A stretch of 24,327 nucleotides of DNA from a virus, in IMG/VR virus record IMGVR_UViG_3300008266_000782, positions 1-24,327 of that record; one strand, given 5' to 3'. The notes beneath the pieces were generated by a model. That model ran no database searches. It worked only from the letters and a program-made list of their open reading frames with translations, and was not told where the DNA came from. How positions within the stretch are numbered: the first letter of the stretch is position 1; each line of letters opens with the position of its first letter. This document shows, piece by piece, positions 1-5,695 of this stretch. A program made the position numbers and the translations under genes.

Positions 1-2
1 CA

Positions 3-41
3 GGTATCAGCATGTATTACCTGAAAACAGGAATCAGCTAA
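3..41 (+). CDS. possible 3' end of an upstream gene (partial)
   Basis: One frame is open from the window edge to a TAA at 39-41 and reads GISMYYLKTGIS. The MYYLKT string resembles the C-terminal strand seen in ribonucleotide reductase large subunits (for example MYYLRT), which would fit a phage that also encodes dCMP deaminase and DNA polymerase. Only 12 residues are visible, so this is a weak guess and the frame may be chance. Confidence 0.25.
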   Translation, partial: GISMYYLKTGIS

Positions 42-73
42 TACTTGCCCGCTTACGACCCGTCTCAATTTCC

Positions 74-289
74 ATGTCTGAACTTTCCTCCGCCGCGCAG
101 GCGGTGATTACTGCTAGCAACTGTGCTGGGTCTCGAATCGTGCAGTTGCACATTGCCGCCGCTTTGCGAGCTGCTGCGGATCAGGTGGTGCCAGCGCCAC
201 ATCTTCCGTATGACTCTTGCTGTGATGTAAACGCAGCAGCAATACGCGCCGAACTTTTGGCCATTGCCGTTGAACTTGAAACCCAGTAG
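74..289 (+). CDS. small AAALRAAADQ-family protein, copy 1
   Basis: A 71-aa protein starting at ATG 74 with no clear Shine-Dalgarno sequence. Around residues 27-37 it carries IAAALRAAADQV and it ends in AIAVELETQ. The gene 20 bp downstream has the same central motif and the same type of ending (LLADELEAQ), so the two are tandem paralogues. I recall similar short proteins with AALRAAADQV from picocyanobacteria and their phages, with no known function. It is predicted to be a soluble helical cytoplasmic protein. Confidence 0.65.
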   Translation: MSELSSAAQAVITASNCAGSRIVQLHIAAALRAAADQVVPAPHLPYDSCCDVNAAAIRAELLAIAVELETQ

Positions 290-308
290 TCGCTTCCACT
301 AATCACCT

Positions 309-530
309 ATGACACAGCAACATCCCATCACCCCGTCTAACCTTTCACCACAAGCCTGGGCTGTATTAGAGGCAGCCTATCAAGCACCTGACGGTAGGAA
401 CGCCACTCGCCAATCCGTTGCCGCAGCCCTGCGAGCTGCTGCAGATCAACTCAAATACAAGCTCCTCGATGTGGAGGTTATTGATTGCTCACAACTGCGC
501 TTGCTTGCTGACGAGCTTGAAGCCCAGTAG
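309..530 (+). CDS. small AAALRAAADQ-family protein, copy 2
   Basis: A 73-aa protein, paralogue of the gene just upstream. The shared core VAAALRAAADQL lies at about residues 37-48, followed by a variable linker and the acidic helix LRLLADELEAQ. At the DNA level, 418-448 matches 153-183 at 27 of 31 positions, so the duplication is visible in nucleotides as well as protein. The N-terminal part (SPQAWAVLEAAYQAP) is a likely helix. Function is unknown; tandem copies suggest dosage or diversification. Confidence 0.7.
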   Translation: MTQQHPITPSNLSPQAWAVLEAAYQAPDGRNATRQSVAAALRAAADQLKYKLLDVEVIDCSQLRLLADELEAQ

Positions 531-550
531 TCACCTTCAATTAAAAGCTA

Positions 551-572
551 AGCCGTGTGTGGAACCACGGCT
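551..572 (+). terminator. hairpin after the paralogue pair
   Basis: A perfect 7-bp stem (AGCCGTG at 551-557 with CACGGCT at 566-572) closes an 8-nt loop about 20 bp after the stop codon of the preceding gene. It lacks a following T-run, so it may be an mRNA-stabilising hairpin or a factor-dependent stop rather than a classical terminator. The rest of the 531-659 gap shows only a short GTTAC-GG-GTAAC inverted repeat. Confidence 0.35.
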
Positions 573-659
573 CTATGCTCTCCAGCTCAGACCAAGCTTC
601 ACGAGGCAAGGCCCTGACCGTTGCTGGTTACGGGTAACGCCCCATGAAAAATCATAGGA

Positions 660-974
660 ATGAACACTCTATCACTGATGAAAGGGTTTACCGCCAGCAA
701 ACAAAAGGAAAGGCAAGCGACTTACTGGATCTCTTGCTATACCAAAGACAATGAGGACGAACCTTTTGGTGTCACCAAAAAACAACTCACCTACAAATCT
801 GGTCAAGATAAGAACAAGTTGATCCTGACTTACTGCACCCAACTAATGAAGATCAACCACGCAATCTGGGAGATCCTTGTCCATCAAGGACCTTCTGAAA
901 TCCCAGAGCATGGTGATCAGGTTACGCACCGGTTGAGCCGTGAGAAGTTCCGGGGCTCGACAACGATCATTTAG
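660..974 (+). CDS. hypothetical protein (104 aa)
   Basis: I do not recognise this 104-aa protein. It is hydrophilic and rich in Lys, Gln and Thr, with a mixed alpha/beta look (ATYWISCYTK early, AIWEILVHQG in the middle), no signal peptide and no membrane segment. The ATG at 660 has AGGA directly before it, too close to act as a normal ribosome site; an in-frame ATG lies at 678. The C-terminal codons overlap the strong promoter at 957-985 that faces the structured region downstream. Coding status is supported by length and composition only. Confidence 0.5.
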   Translation: MNTLSLMKGFTASKQKERQATYWISCYTKDNEDEPFGVTKKQLTYKSGQDKNKLILTYCTQLMKINHAIWEILVHQGPSEIPEHGDQVTHRLSREKFRGSTTII

Positions 975-985
975 TCCTTTATAAT
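957..985 (+). promoter_or_regulatory. sigma70-type promoter facing the 990-1275 RNA
   Basis: TCGACA at 957-962 (one mismatch to TTGACA), a 17-bp spacer, then a perfect TATAAT at 980-985. Initiation would fall at about 991-993, just before the first hairpin of a gene-free, strongly folded stretch. The -35 box lies inside the last codons of the upstream gene. No gene start follows on this strand for about 850 bp, so the likely product is a non-coding transcript. Confidence 0.65.
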
Positions 986-990
986 TTCTT

Positions 991-1275
991 TGGTTCTGCA
1001 GACCACCAGTGGCCACTGGTCCGTCATCTTCAGGGATGACTATTCGATGTCACAGAGTGGAAGCTGTGACATCGCAACGATGAAGCAACGAGAGGAGTAA
1101 GGGCCGACCCTTGCTTAAACCCCGTGAACGGGATCCTCTCTAGCTTCAAAGTAATCCGCCAGTCTGGATGGGACGGTACTGTTGACCGCGATACCGAAGC
1201 CAAAGCGTAGGACGGTGCGCTAAGTTCCACCAGTTACGGTTTGCTAAAGCTTCTTCTTCCTTGTTGTAAGGAACA
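991..1275 (+). ncRNA. candidate structured non-coding RNA
   Basis: No credible gene lies here. A dense series of stems follows the promoter: a 16-nt palindrome at 1005-1020; GTCATC/GATGAC at 1023-1028 and 1035-1040; a perfect 10-bp stem CGATGTCACA/TGTGACATCG at 1045-1054 and 1065-1074; GAAGC/GCTTC (1083-1087, 1142-1146) and GAGAGGA/TCCTCTC (1090-1096, 1134-1140) enclosing two small hairpins (AAGGG/CCCTT and CCCG-TGAA-CGGG), forming a multibranched junction; and TTCCTT/AAGGAA at 1257-1262 and 1268-1273. I do not recognise the family. No obvious T-run terminator follows; the 3' end is a guess. Confidence 0.6.
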
Positions 1276-1358
1276 CCACGATAAGTTAATTGAGTCACGG
1301 CATTTGCCACATACAATTAACTGTAGATAAATGTAGTAATTATTACAGTTTATAGTGC

Positions 1359-1382
1359 AACACTAAATGTTAAATTAGTGTT
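1359..1382. terminator. 8-bp hairpin at the end of the 90-aa gene
   Basis: AACACTAA at 1359-1366 pairs perfectly with TTAGTGTT at 1375-1382 around an 8-nt loop, and overlaps the stop codon of the minus-strand gene that ends at 1381. A clean T-run is missing on both sides, so it may only protect a transcript end. The rest of 1276-1380 is AT-rich, with another inverted repeat TTAATTG/CAATTAA. Confidence 0.35.
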
Positions 1383-1653
1383 AAGGTTTCAGGTAATAGT
1401 TGGGAGGAAACAAACCTGGAGACATAATTCGTGCAGCATCTAACTCACGCATTGCACGTTCAGTATTCATCCCCACGTTACCTGGTTCACTGAAACGATA
1501 GTCACGTGCACGACGTTCCATGTTACGGATTGGTCCACCCATCATTTCATAATCAAATGCAATATCTTGGGTAGGAACCGTGACAGGGATAAATTCTTGG
1601 CCACCAATAAAGTTTGCTAAGAATTGATTAGCTTCAGGACTGGCGCTGTGCAT
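1381..1653 (-). CDS. hypothetical, possibly virion-associated protein (90 aa)
   Basis: A 90-aa soluble protein starting with MHSASPEANQFLANF. It contains a run of arginines in NMERRARDYRF and ends with a Pro/Tyr-rich tail (GLFPPNYYLKP). Its style (small, minus-strand, Pro-, Asn- and Gly-rich tail) resembles the small genes at the right end of the window (about 23580-24166), which suggests a structural or assembly role, but I do not recognise the family. No Shine-Dalgarno site is seen. Its stop codon sits in an 8-bp hairpin and its upstream region is the hairpin-rich gap at 1698-1805. Confidence 0.6.
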   Translation of the reverse strand: MHSASPEANQFLANFIGGQEFIPVTVPTQDIAFDYEMMGGPIRNMERRARDYRFSEPGNVGMNTERAMRELDAARIMSPGLFPPNYYLKP

Positions 1654-1697
1654 TTTATAGTTATCTTATATCATCATTTTACAACATCTTTCTTATT

Positions 1698-1805
1698 GGG
1701 GCGCAACCCCACCGATAGCTACACGGCAGGGCTGTTCACTTACCAGCAGAAGGAAACCACAAAAACTTCTGCTCCCCAGGGCCTGGCGTGGTTCTTCTAC
1801 GGCCC
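1698..1805. other. hairpin-rich gap between divergent genes
   Basis: This gap contains GGGG-CGCAA-CCCC (1698-1710), a perfect 8-bp stem AGCAGAAG/CTTCTGCT (1745-1752 and 1766-1773) with a 13-nt loop, and GGGCC/GGCCC (1779-1783 and 1801-1805). It would be 5' leader RNA if the minus-strand gene at 1653 is transcribed from farther right. The plus-strand promoter at 1808-1816 starts downstream of it. No gene is visible here. Confidence 0.4.
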
Positions 1806-1807
1806 CT

Positions 1808-1816
1808 TGATATAAT
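1808..1816 (+). promoter_or_regulatory. extended -10 promoter
   Basis: TGATATAAT is a perfect extended -10 element (TGnTATAAT). No good -35 box is seen 16-18 bp upstream, as is common for extended -10 promoters. The start would be at about 1822-1824, giving a leader of roughly 24 nt before the ATG at 1847. It probably drives the three overlapping small genes 1847-2501. Confidence 0.6.
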
Positions 1817-1846
1817 AGGTTCTATGTGCTTTACAAGAACCTCACT

Positions 1847-2077
1847 ATGGCCGTATTATGCAAACCAAAGATCATAGGGACAGTTGCCTGTGATTCCGGT
1901 TCAATCGCTCTTGTTGACCCATCTCATCTTGAAGTATCGGATACAGATACTGTGCAGCTTCCTCATTGGAATCTGTTTACTTCTGTTGATACTGAAATTG
2001 GAGATGGAGAATTTGTTGTCTATGCTCAACGCGACAACCGTGGTTGTTTGCGCCGTGTCATCATTGAAATTGAATGA
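1847..2077 (+). CDS. small beta-rich protein, GDGEF-VY family (76 aa)
   Basis: A 76-aa protein; ATG 1847 is chosen over an in-frame GTG at 1826, which sits at the predicted transcript start. The sequence runs through IGTVACDSGSIALVDPSH, then GDGEFVVYAQRDNRG and a C-terminal LRRVIIEIE strand. This order (DSG, then a D-P pair, then GDG-x-F/Y-x-VY and a final basic-acidic strand) matches small phage and bacterial beta-barrel-like proteins I have seen annotated as DUF4241-like, of unknown function. Its stop overlaps the next start (ATGA at 2074), so the genes are translationally coupled. Confidence 0.7.
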   Translation: MAVLCKPKIIGTVACDSGSIALVDPSHLEVSDTDTVQLPHWNLFTSVDTEIGDGEFVVYAQRDNRGCLRRVIIEIE

Positions 2078-2226
2078 TCTCTACAACTATCTTTCTGATC
2101 TGGGTTTTCATTAATATTATCTTTTTATTCAACTTTAATCTTCCTGTTGGTTACCTCGTTATTGTCAACCTATCCTTTATAGTAGCCAGTATCCTTTCAG
2201 ACACTGATCCTCGCAACCGGATATGA
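2074..2226 (+). CDS. small membrane protein (50 aa)
   Basis: A 50-aa gene whose ATG (2074) overlaps the previous stop and whose TGA (2224-2226) overlaps the next ATG (2223), an ATGA junction on each side. The protein is very hydrophobic: two probable transmembrane segments at about residues 4-20 and 23-41, then a short polar tail (SDTDPRNRI). The double overlap and the membrane profile make it convincing although it is very short. Function is unknown; a small inner-membrane protein acting on the host envelope is plausible. Confidence 0.65.
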   Translation: MISTTIFLIWVFINIIFLFNFNLPVGYLVIVNLSFIVASILSDTDPRNRI

Positions 2227-2501
2227 GCAACCTGCTTGACCCCAGGCGTGAGCCTAATCGTTGGCTTGCTGCTATGTTTGACCATCTGCTTCAAGTTGGT
2301 GATGCTGACTCTCTTGATTCTCTTCGTTCTGGTTATTATCAACTTTGTAATGTTGTTGAGCCTGGTCTGATTGATAGTTTGTTTCAGCCGTGGATTGAAG
2401 CATATCTTCAAGGACTCCAGGAAACGGATGGAACAGAAAACATTCAAAATATTTCTCGCCCACCGCAGGGGCTAGAGGATCTGCCGGAACCACTCCAGTA
2501 A
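2223..2501 (+). CDS. hypothetical helical protein (92 aa)
   Basis: A 92-aa mostly helical acidic protein (RWLAAMFDHLLQVGD, GLIDSLFQPWIEAYLQGLQ) with a Pro-rich C-terminus. The start is fixed by an ATGA overlap with the gene upstream. The last 230 bp lie antisense to the C-terminal tail of the minus-strand gene 2272-2988, so both strands appear coding there. I do not recognise a family. The regular helical pattern and coupled start argue that it is real. Confidence 0.6.
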   Translation: MSNLLDPRREPNRWLAAMFDHLLQVGDADSLDSLRSGYYQLCNVVEPGLIDSLFQPWIEAYLQGLQETDGTENIQNISRPPQGLEDLPEPLQ

Positions 2502-2988
2502 TCTTCCCTAACTCATACAGTGGCTCAGCTGCATACGGCGGTCTGTGCCACCAAAACTTCAAGGCTTCCCAATCCACTGACCAGTCCGGGTGGTATGCCA
2601 ACCACCTGGACCACGCCTTGAATTGTTTGTCTGGATGCCGTGAAGTGCAATCCAAGTACAGACAGTCGCCAGGTTCTAGTTGCCACCGTGCTACCAATAG
2701 GTGCTTAAAACCTTGGTTGATTGATTTGAAACCACCTTTTCCTGTTAGGTGGCTGCGCATATTACTAGCACGTTTGTTCTTTTTATTTTGGTACCAATCA
2801 TTAAGTTGGCGCTTTGATTTGCTGATGGCATAAGCAACACGCCATACCCAATGGTTACCAGTAAAGCAAAACTCTGGTGTTAAAAAGAGCTTGCAATACT
2901 GATCGTTGATTTTAAACGTAGTAGTGCTACGCTTGCGGCATACTCTATGGGTCATGGCGTGGACGATCTTATCATTGCTATCCAACAA
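2272..2988 (-). CDS. hypothetical basic/aromatic protein (238 aa)
   Basis: A 238-aa protein, or 227 aa if translation starts at the in-frame ATG at 2955. The core (about residues 25-185) looks like a genuine folded domain rich in Trp, Tyr and Lys, for example NHWVWRVAYAISKSK, MRSHLTGKGGFKSI and WLAYHPDWSVDWEALKFWWH. The last ~55 residues are Gln/Asn/Glu-rich, low in complexity and antisense to the gene 2223-2501, so the tail may be tolerated rather than conserved. Its 5' end overlaps the plus-strand gene starting at 2947. I do not recognise the family. Confidence 0.6.
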   Translation of the reverse strand: MLDSNDKIVHAMTHRVCRKRSTTTFKINDQYCKLFLTPEFCFTGNHWVWRVAYAISKSKRQLNDWYQNKKNKRASNMRSHLTGKGGFKSINQGFKHLLVARWQLEPGDCLYLDCTSRHPDKQFKAWSRWLAYHPDWSVDWEALKFWWHRPPYAAEPLYELGKITGVVPADPLAPAVGEKYFECFLFHPFPGVLEDMLQSTAETNYQSDQAQQHYKVDNNQNEENQESQHHQLEADGQT

Positions 2989-3237
2989 GATCCCGAACTA
3001 TGGGAAATTGTTGAAAAGCTGAAAAGTCCTGATGAAGATCTAGAAGATTTCCTGCTCAGCATAGCGCACATGCTGTCGATTGAATTCCAGGAACTTCATA
3101 AGACAGATCTTTCTGACAAACTTGCTTCTCTGTTCGGTGGTCTTCCTAACAAATCACTGATCATGGCACCGATGCTGCTGCACATTGCACTGGATATCTT
3201 CCTGATGCGTGCTATTCCACAGCATGGGGAGGTGTGA
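2947..3237 (+). CDS. hypothetical helical protein (96 aa)
   Basis: A 96-aa acidic, mostly helical protein (DDLIIAIQQDPELWEIVEKL, then SLIMAPMLLHIALDIFLM). The hydrophobic segment at about residues 71-87 is amphipathic rather than a clear membrane span. No other in-frame ATG exists before residue 42, so ATG 2947 is the only reasonable start; this makes its 5' end overlap the minus-strand gene. It ends 1 bp before the next ATG (3239), suggesting co-translation. No family recognised. Confidence 0.6.
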   Translation: MGHGVDDLIIAIQQDPELWEIVEKLKSPDEDLEDFLLSIAHMLSIEFQELHKTDLSDKLASLFGGLPNKSLIMAPMLLHIALDIFLMRAIPQHGEV

Positions 3238-3238
3238 A

Positions 3239-3472
3239 ATGCAACGCGGCTACGTGCTTTGTAACTACGATCTTTCCCAGGTGTTGTGTTTGACGCCAGG
3301 GAAAGATGGTGTGGTGTTGCAAGATGTAAGTAGTACAAAGGTACTCAATAAGGCAATGTGCTTGCCAGATCTGACTGAAGCTAAGAATGTTTCACAAATG
3401 CTTCAGAATAAAGAGATGACAGGTGGCCTTGAAATTGTTAATGTGGCTCGGCTCTATAAGAAATTCTTCTAA
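3239..3472 (+). CDS. hypothetical protein (77 aa)
   Basis: A 77-aa protein starting MQRGYVLCNYDLSQVL. ATG 3239 is preferred over in-frame upstream starts because GGGGAGG at 3226-3232 sits at ideal distance, one of the few strong ribosome sites in the window. The N-terminal half looks like a beta hairpin domain (VLCLTPGKDGVVLQD), the rest helical with a basic end (ARLYKKFF). It sits 12 bp upstream of DNA polymerase and is probably co-transcribed with it. Function unknown. Confidence 0.65.
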   Translation: MQRGYVLCNYDLSQVLCLTPGKDGVVLQDVSSTKVLNKAMCLPDLTEAKNVSQMLQNKEMTGGLEIVNVARLYKKFF

Positions 3473-3484
3473 GGTGATCGCAGT

Positions 3485-5332
3485 ATGAGATTGGTATTGG
3501 ACCTTGAGAGCAATGGATTGCTTCCAGAAATGGATAAGGTCCATTGCATTGTCCTGCGTGACCTCGATACAGGTAACATCATCAGCTGTGCTGACCAACC
3601 TGGTTATCACAGCCTTGAGATGGCGCTTGATTTTATAAGAGAAGCAACATTAATTGTTGGTCATAACGTTATCAAATTTGATATACCTGCGCTTAAAAAA
3701 ATATATCCAAGCCTAGAACTTAAATCTAACGTTGAGTATTACGATACGTTAGTTATGAGCCGCGTTATGTGGCCGGAACTAGAGCCTGTTGATTCCGCTA
3801 AGTTCTCACATATCCCACGTAAATACTTTGGTCGCCACAGTTTGGCTGCTTGGGGTGAGCGTCTTGGTGTAAGCAAGATTAATTTCAAAGCAGAGAGTAA
3901 AAAAGATAATGATGAAATAGAAGATGTGTGGGAGAAGTGGACACCTACAATGCAAACATATTGTGAAGGTGACGTAGAAGTATCGACTAGACTATATGAA
4001 TATCTTTCCTGCCAAGAGCTTGGCCCCAGGTGTCAGAAACTAGAGCATGAGTTTGCTTTAGTGATGGCACAGCAGGAAATATTTGGGTTTCCCTTCAATG
4101 AAAAGGCAGCCTATGCGTTGGTCAACACGCTCAAAGCTCGACGCTCTGAGCTTGAGGATGAATTGCAATCGACCTTCCCGCCAATCGAGGAAAAGCGCTG
4201 GTCGGAAAAGACTGGCAAACAACTTAAAACAAAGGTTACGATATTCAACCCTGCTTCCAGACCACAAACTGCTGAGCGTCTCAAGTCCAGGTATCCAGAG
4301 ATTGAGTTTGAATCAACTCCTAAAGGTGGCCCCAAAGTTGATGACGATGCTCTTGAAGCTCTGGGTAAAAAATATCCAGAAGCTAAGCTCTTGGCTGAGT
4401 ACCAACTGTTTAACAAGATACTTGGTCAAGTTGCAGAAGGGAAAGAAGCATGGTTAAAACATTGCAGAGTTTATAACGATGGCCGTATTCATGGCGAAGT
4501 TATTACTAACGCTTGCATTAGCGGCAGATGTAGCCACAAACGGCCTAACATGGCCCAAGTCCCCAGTGTTGGTCACGCTTTTGGAGCTGAGTGCAGGGCT
4601 CTGTTTTATGCTCCTGATGGTTGGCTGTTGGTTGGTGCTGATGCTTCTGGACTCGAACTCCGGGCGCTAGGATCTTGGCTTGCCTACTTTGATGACGGTG
4701 AGTACGCCAGGCTGGTCAGCACTGAAGGTTTTGATATCCACACACATAATGCCAAACTCTTTGGTATCTATGATGGTGTAGGTGAGATCAGCAAAGCTAC
4801 CCGTGATCTATCGAAGCGCCTTATCTATTGCATCTTATATGGTGGCGGTGCAAAAAAGACTGGATCCATTATATCTCCTGACGAAAGTGAGGATACCCAG
4901 TACAAGCAAGGTAAGAAAACGATTGATACTTTCTATCGGAATCTACCTGCTATCAAAAAGCTTAAAGATCTCATCGATGAACGCATTACGCAACGTGGCT
5001 ATCTTACTGGTATTGATGGGAGACGGTTACAGATTCGCTCTAAACATTCAGCCCTCAACCAGCTCCTCCAATCGACGGGAGCGGTGTTAATGAAAAAAGC
5101 AACATGTATTCTTTATGAAGACCTTACTTCTAAAGAATTAATTCACGGTAATCACTGGGGACTCTGTGCTTTTGTTCATGACGAGTGGCAAATTTTAGCT
5201 CGCACTTCTTATGAAAATGTTGTAGCAGATGTTGCAATTCAGAGTATTACAAAAGCTGCAATTTACTTTAAGCTGTTATGTCCTTTTACCGGAGAAGCAA
5301 GAGTAGGCAAAAACTGGATGGAAACTCACTGA
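3485..5332 (+). CDS. polA: family A DNA polymerase with 3'-5' exonuclease
   Basis: This 615-aa replicative polymerase has an N-terminal DnaQ-like proofreading domain (D6 and E8 in LDLESNG, D66 in GHNVIKFD, Y159...D163 in YCEGD) and a C-terminal pol I palm. Motif A is D386 in ADASGLELR, motif B runs R440-K444-Y448-Y452G, and motif C is H565-D566-E567. No 5'-3' exonuclease domain is present, as in T7 gp5 (about 700 aa). The residue equivalent to E. coli Phe762 is Tyr448, the T7-like state linked in viral surveys to virulent, fast-replicating phages. It copies the phage genome with the primase-helicase and SSB encoded here. Confidence 0.96.
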   Translation: MRLVLDLESNGLLPEMDKVHCIVLRDLDTGNIISCADQPGYHSLEMALDFIREATLIVGHNVIKFDIPALKKIYPSLELKSNVEYYDTLVMSRVMWPELEPVDSAKFSHIPRKYFGRHSLAAWGERLGVSKINFKAESKKDNDEIEDVWEKWTPTMQTYCEGDVEVSTRLYEYLSCQELGPRCQKLEHEFALVMAQQEIFGFPFNEKAAYALVNTLKARRSELEDELQSTFPPIEEKRWSEKTGKQLKTKVTIFNPASRPQTAERLKSRYPEIEFESTPKGGPKVDDDALEALGKKYPEAKLLAEYQLFNKILGQVAEGKEAWLKHCRVYNDGRIHGEVITNACISGRCSHKRPNMAQVPSVGHAFGAECRALFYAPDGWLLVGADASGLELRALGSWLAYFDDGEYARLVSTEGFDIHTHNAKLFGIYDGVGEISKATRDLSKRLIYCILYGGGAKKTGSIISPDESEDTQYKQGKKTIDTFYRNLPAIKKLKDLIDERITQRGYLTGIDGRRLQIRSKHSALNQLLQSTGAVLMKKATCILYEDLTSKELIHGNHWGLCAFVHDEWQILARTSYENVVADVAIQSITKAAIYFKLLCPFTGEARVGKNWMETH

Positions 5333-5443
5333 TTATTTTTTCTTGCCGCCGTTTTTTGCTTTCTTGGCAACAGCATTACCACTATTCTGTTTAGCGTTTT
5401 GCTTTGCAGTTGCAACAGACTTTTTGTTCTTAGCTTTTGCCAT
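5333..5443 (-). CDS. lysine-rich small protein (36 aa)
   Basis: A 36-aa ORF reading MAKAKNKKSVATAKQNAKQ and ending GGKKK, with about a third lysine. It abuts the polymerase stop and lies 2 bp after the 66-aa gene upstream on its strand. GGAG about 8 nt before the ATG is a good ribosome site. It is an Ala/Lys/Asn-rich basic peptide like those that bind nucleic acid, or a virion DNA-associated peptide. Function inferred from composition only. Confidence 0.6.
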   Translation of the reverse strand: MAKAKNKKSVATAKQNAKQNSGNAVAKKAKNGGKKK

Positions 5444-5445
5444 GA

Positions 5446-5646
5446 TTAAACTCCACGGAAGAGATTACGGCGAGCACGTAAATCAAGGATAGCTTTACGA
5501 ATGTCTGGGCTATCTCCCATCTCACCACGTTCTAAAGAACGCAGTAAAATGTCATCATCTTTATTCCACTGATCAGCAGGATACTCTTGCATTGCTACAA
5601 GAGGTTCTTTTGTTTCTGTGTTTAACAAGTCTCCTGCAAATCTCAT
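5446..5646 (-). CDS. hypothetical protein (66 aa)
   Basis: A 66-aa hydrophilic, charged protein: MRFAGDLLNTETKEPLVAM, then a helical C-terminal part with ILLRSLERGEMGD and ILDLRARRNLFRGV. It is followed 2 bp later by the 36-aa lysine-rich gene, so the two form an operon. The promoter-like element at 5673-5695 places a TAGAAT box 27 bp before its ATG. I do not recognise the family; a virion accessory role is possible because the surrounding island is structural. Confidence 0.6.
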   Translation of the reverse strand: MRFAGDLLNTETKEPLVAMQEYPADQWNKDDDILLRSLERGEMGDSPDIRKAILDLRARRNLFRGV

Positions 5647-5672
5647 GGAAAGTACTGACCTGTGTAGTTTTT

Positions 5673-5695
5673 ATTCTAAAGGAACCAAGTACAGT
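5673..5695 (-). promoter_or_regulatory. minus-strand promoter-like repeat, copy 1
   Basis: Read on the minus strand this is ACTGTACTTGGTTCC, two bases, then TAGAAT. A second copy at 7344-7366 shares ACTGTACT, GTTCC and TAGAAT, and both place TAGAAT 27-29 bp before a minus-strand ATG. TAGAAT differs from TATAAT at one position, so it is probably the -10 box. The -35 position is not consensus, so the conserved upstream block may be an activator or alternative-sigma site. Confidence 0.55.

Noticed and set aside
2618-2833. Plus-strand ORF of 71 aa
   Set aside because: Antisense shadow of the well-formed domain of the minus-strand 238-aa gene.
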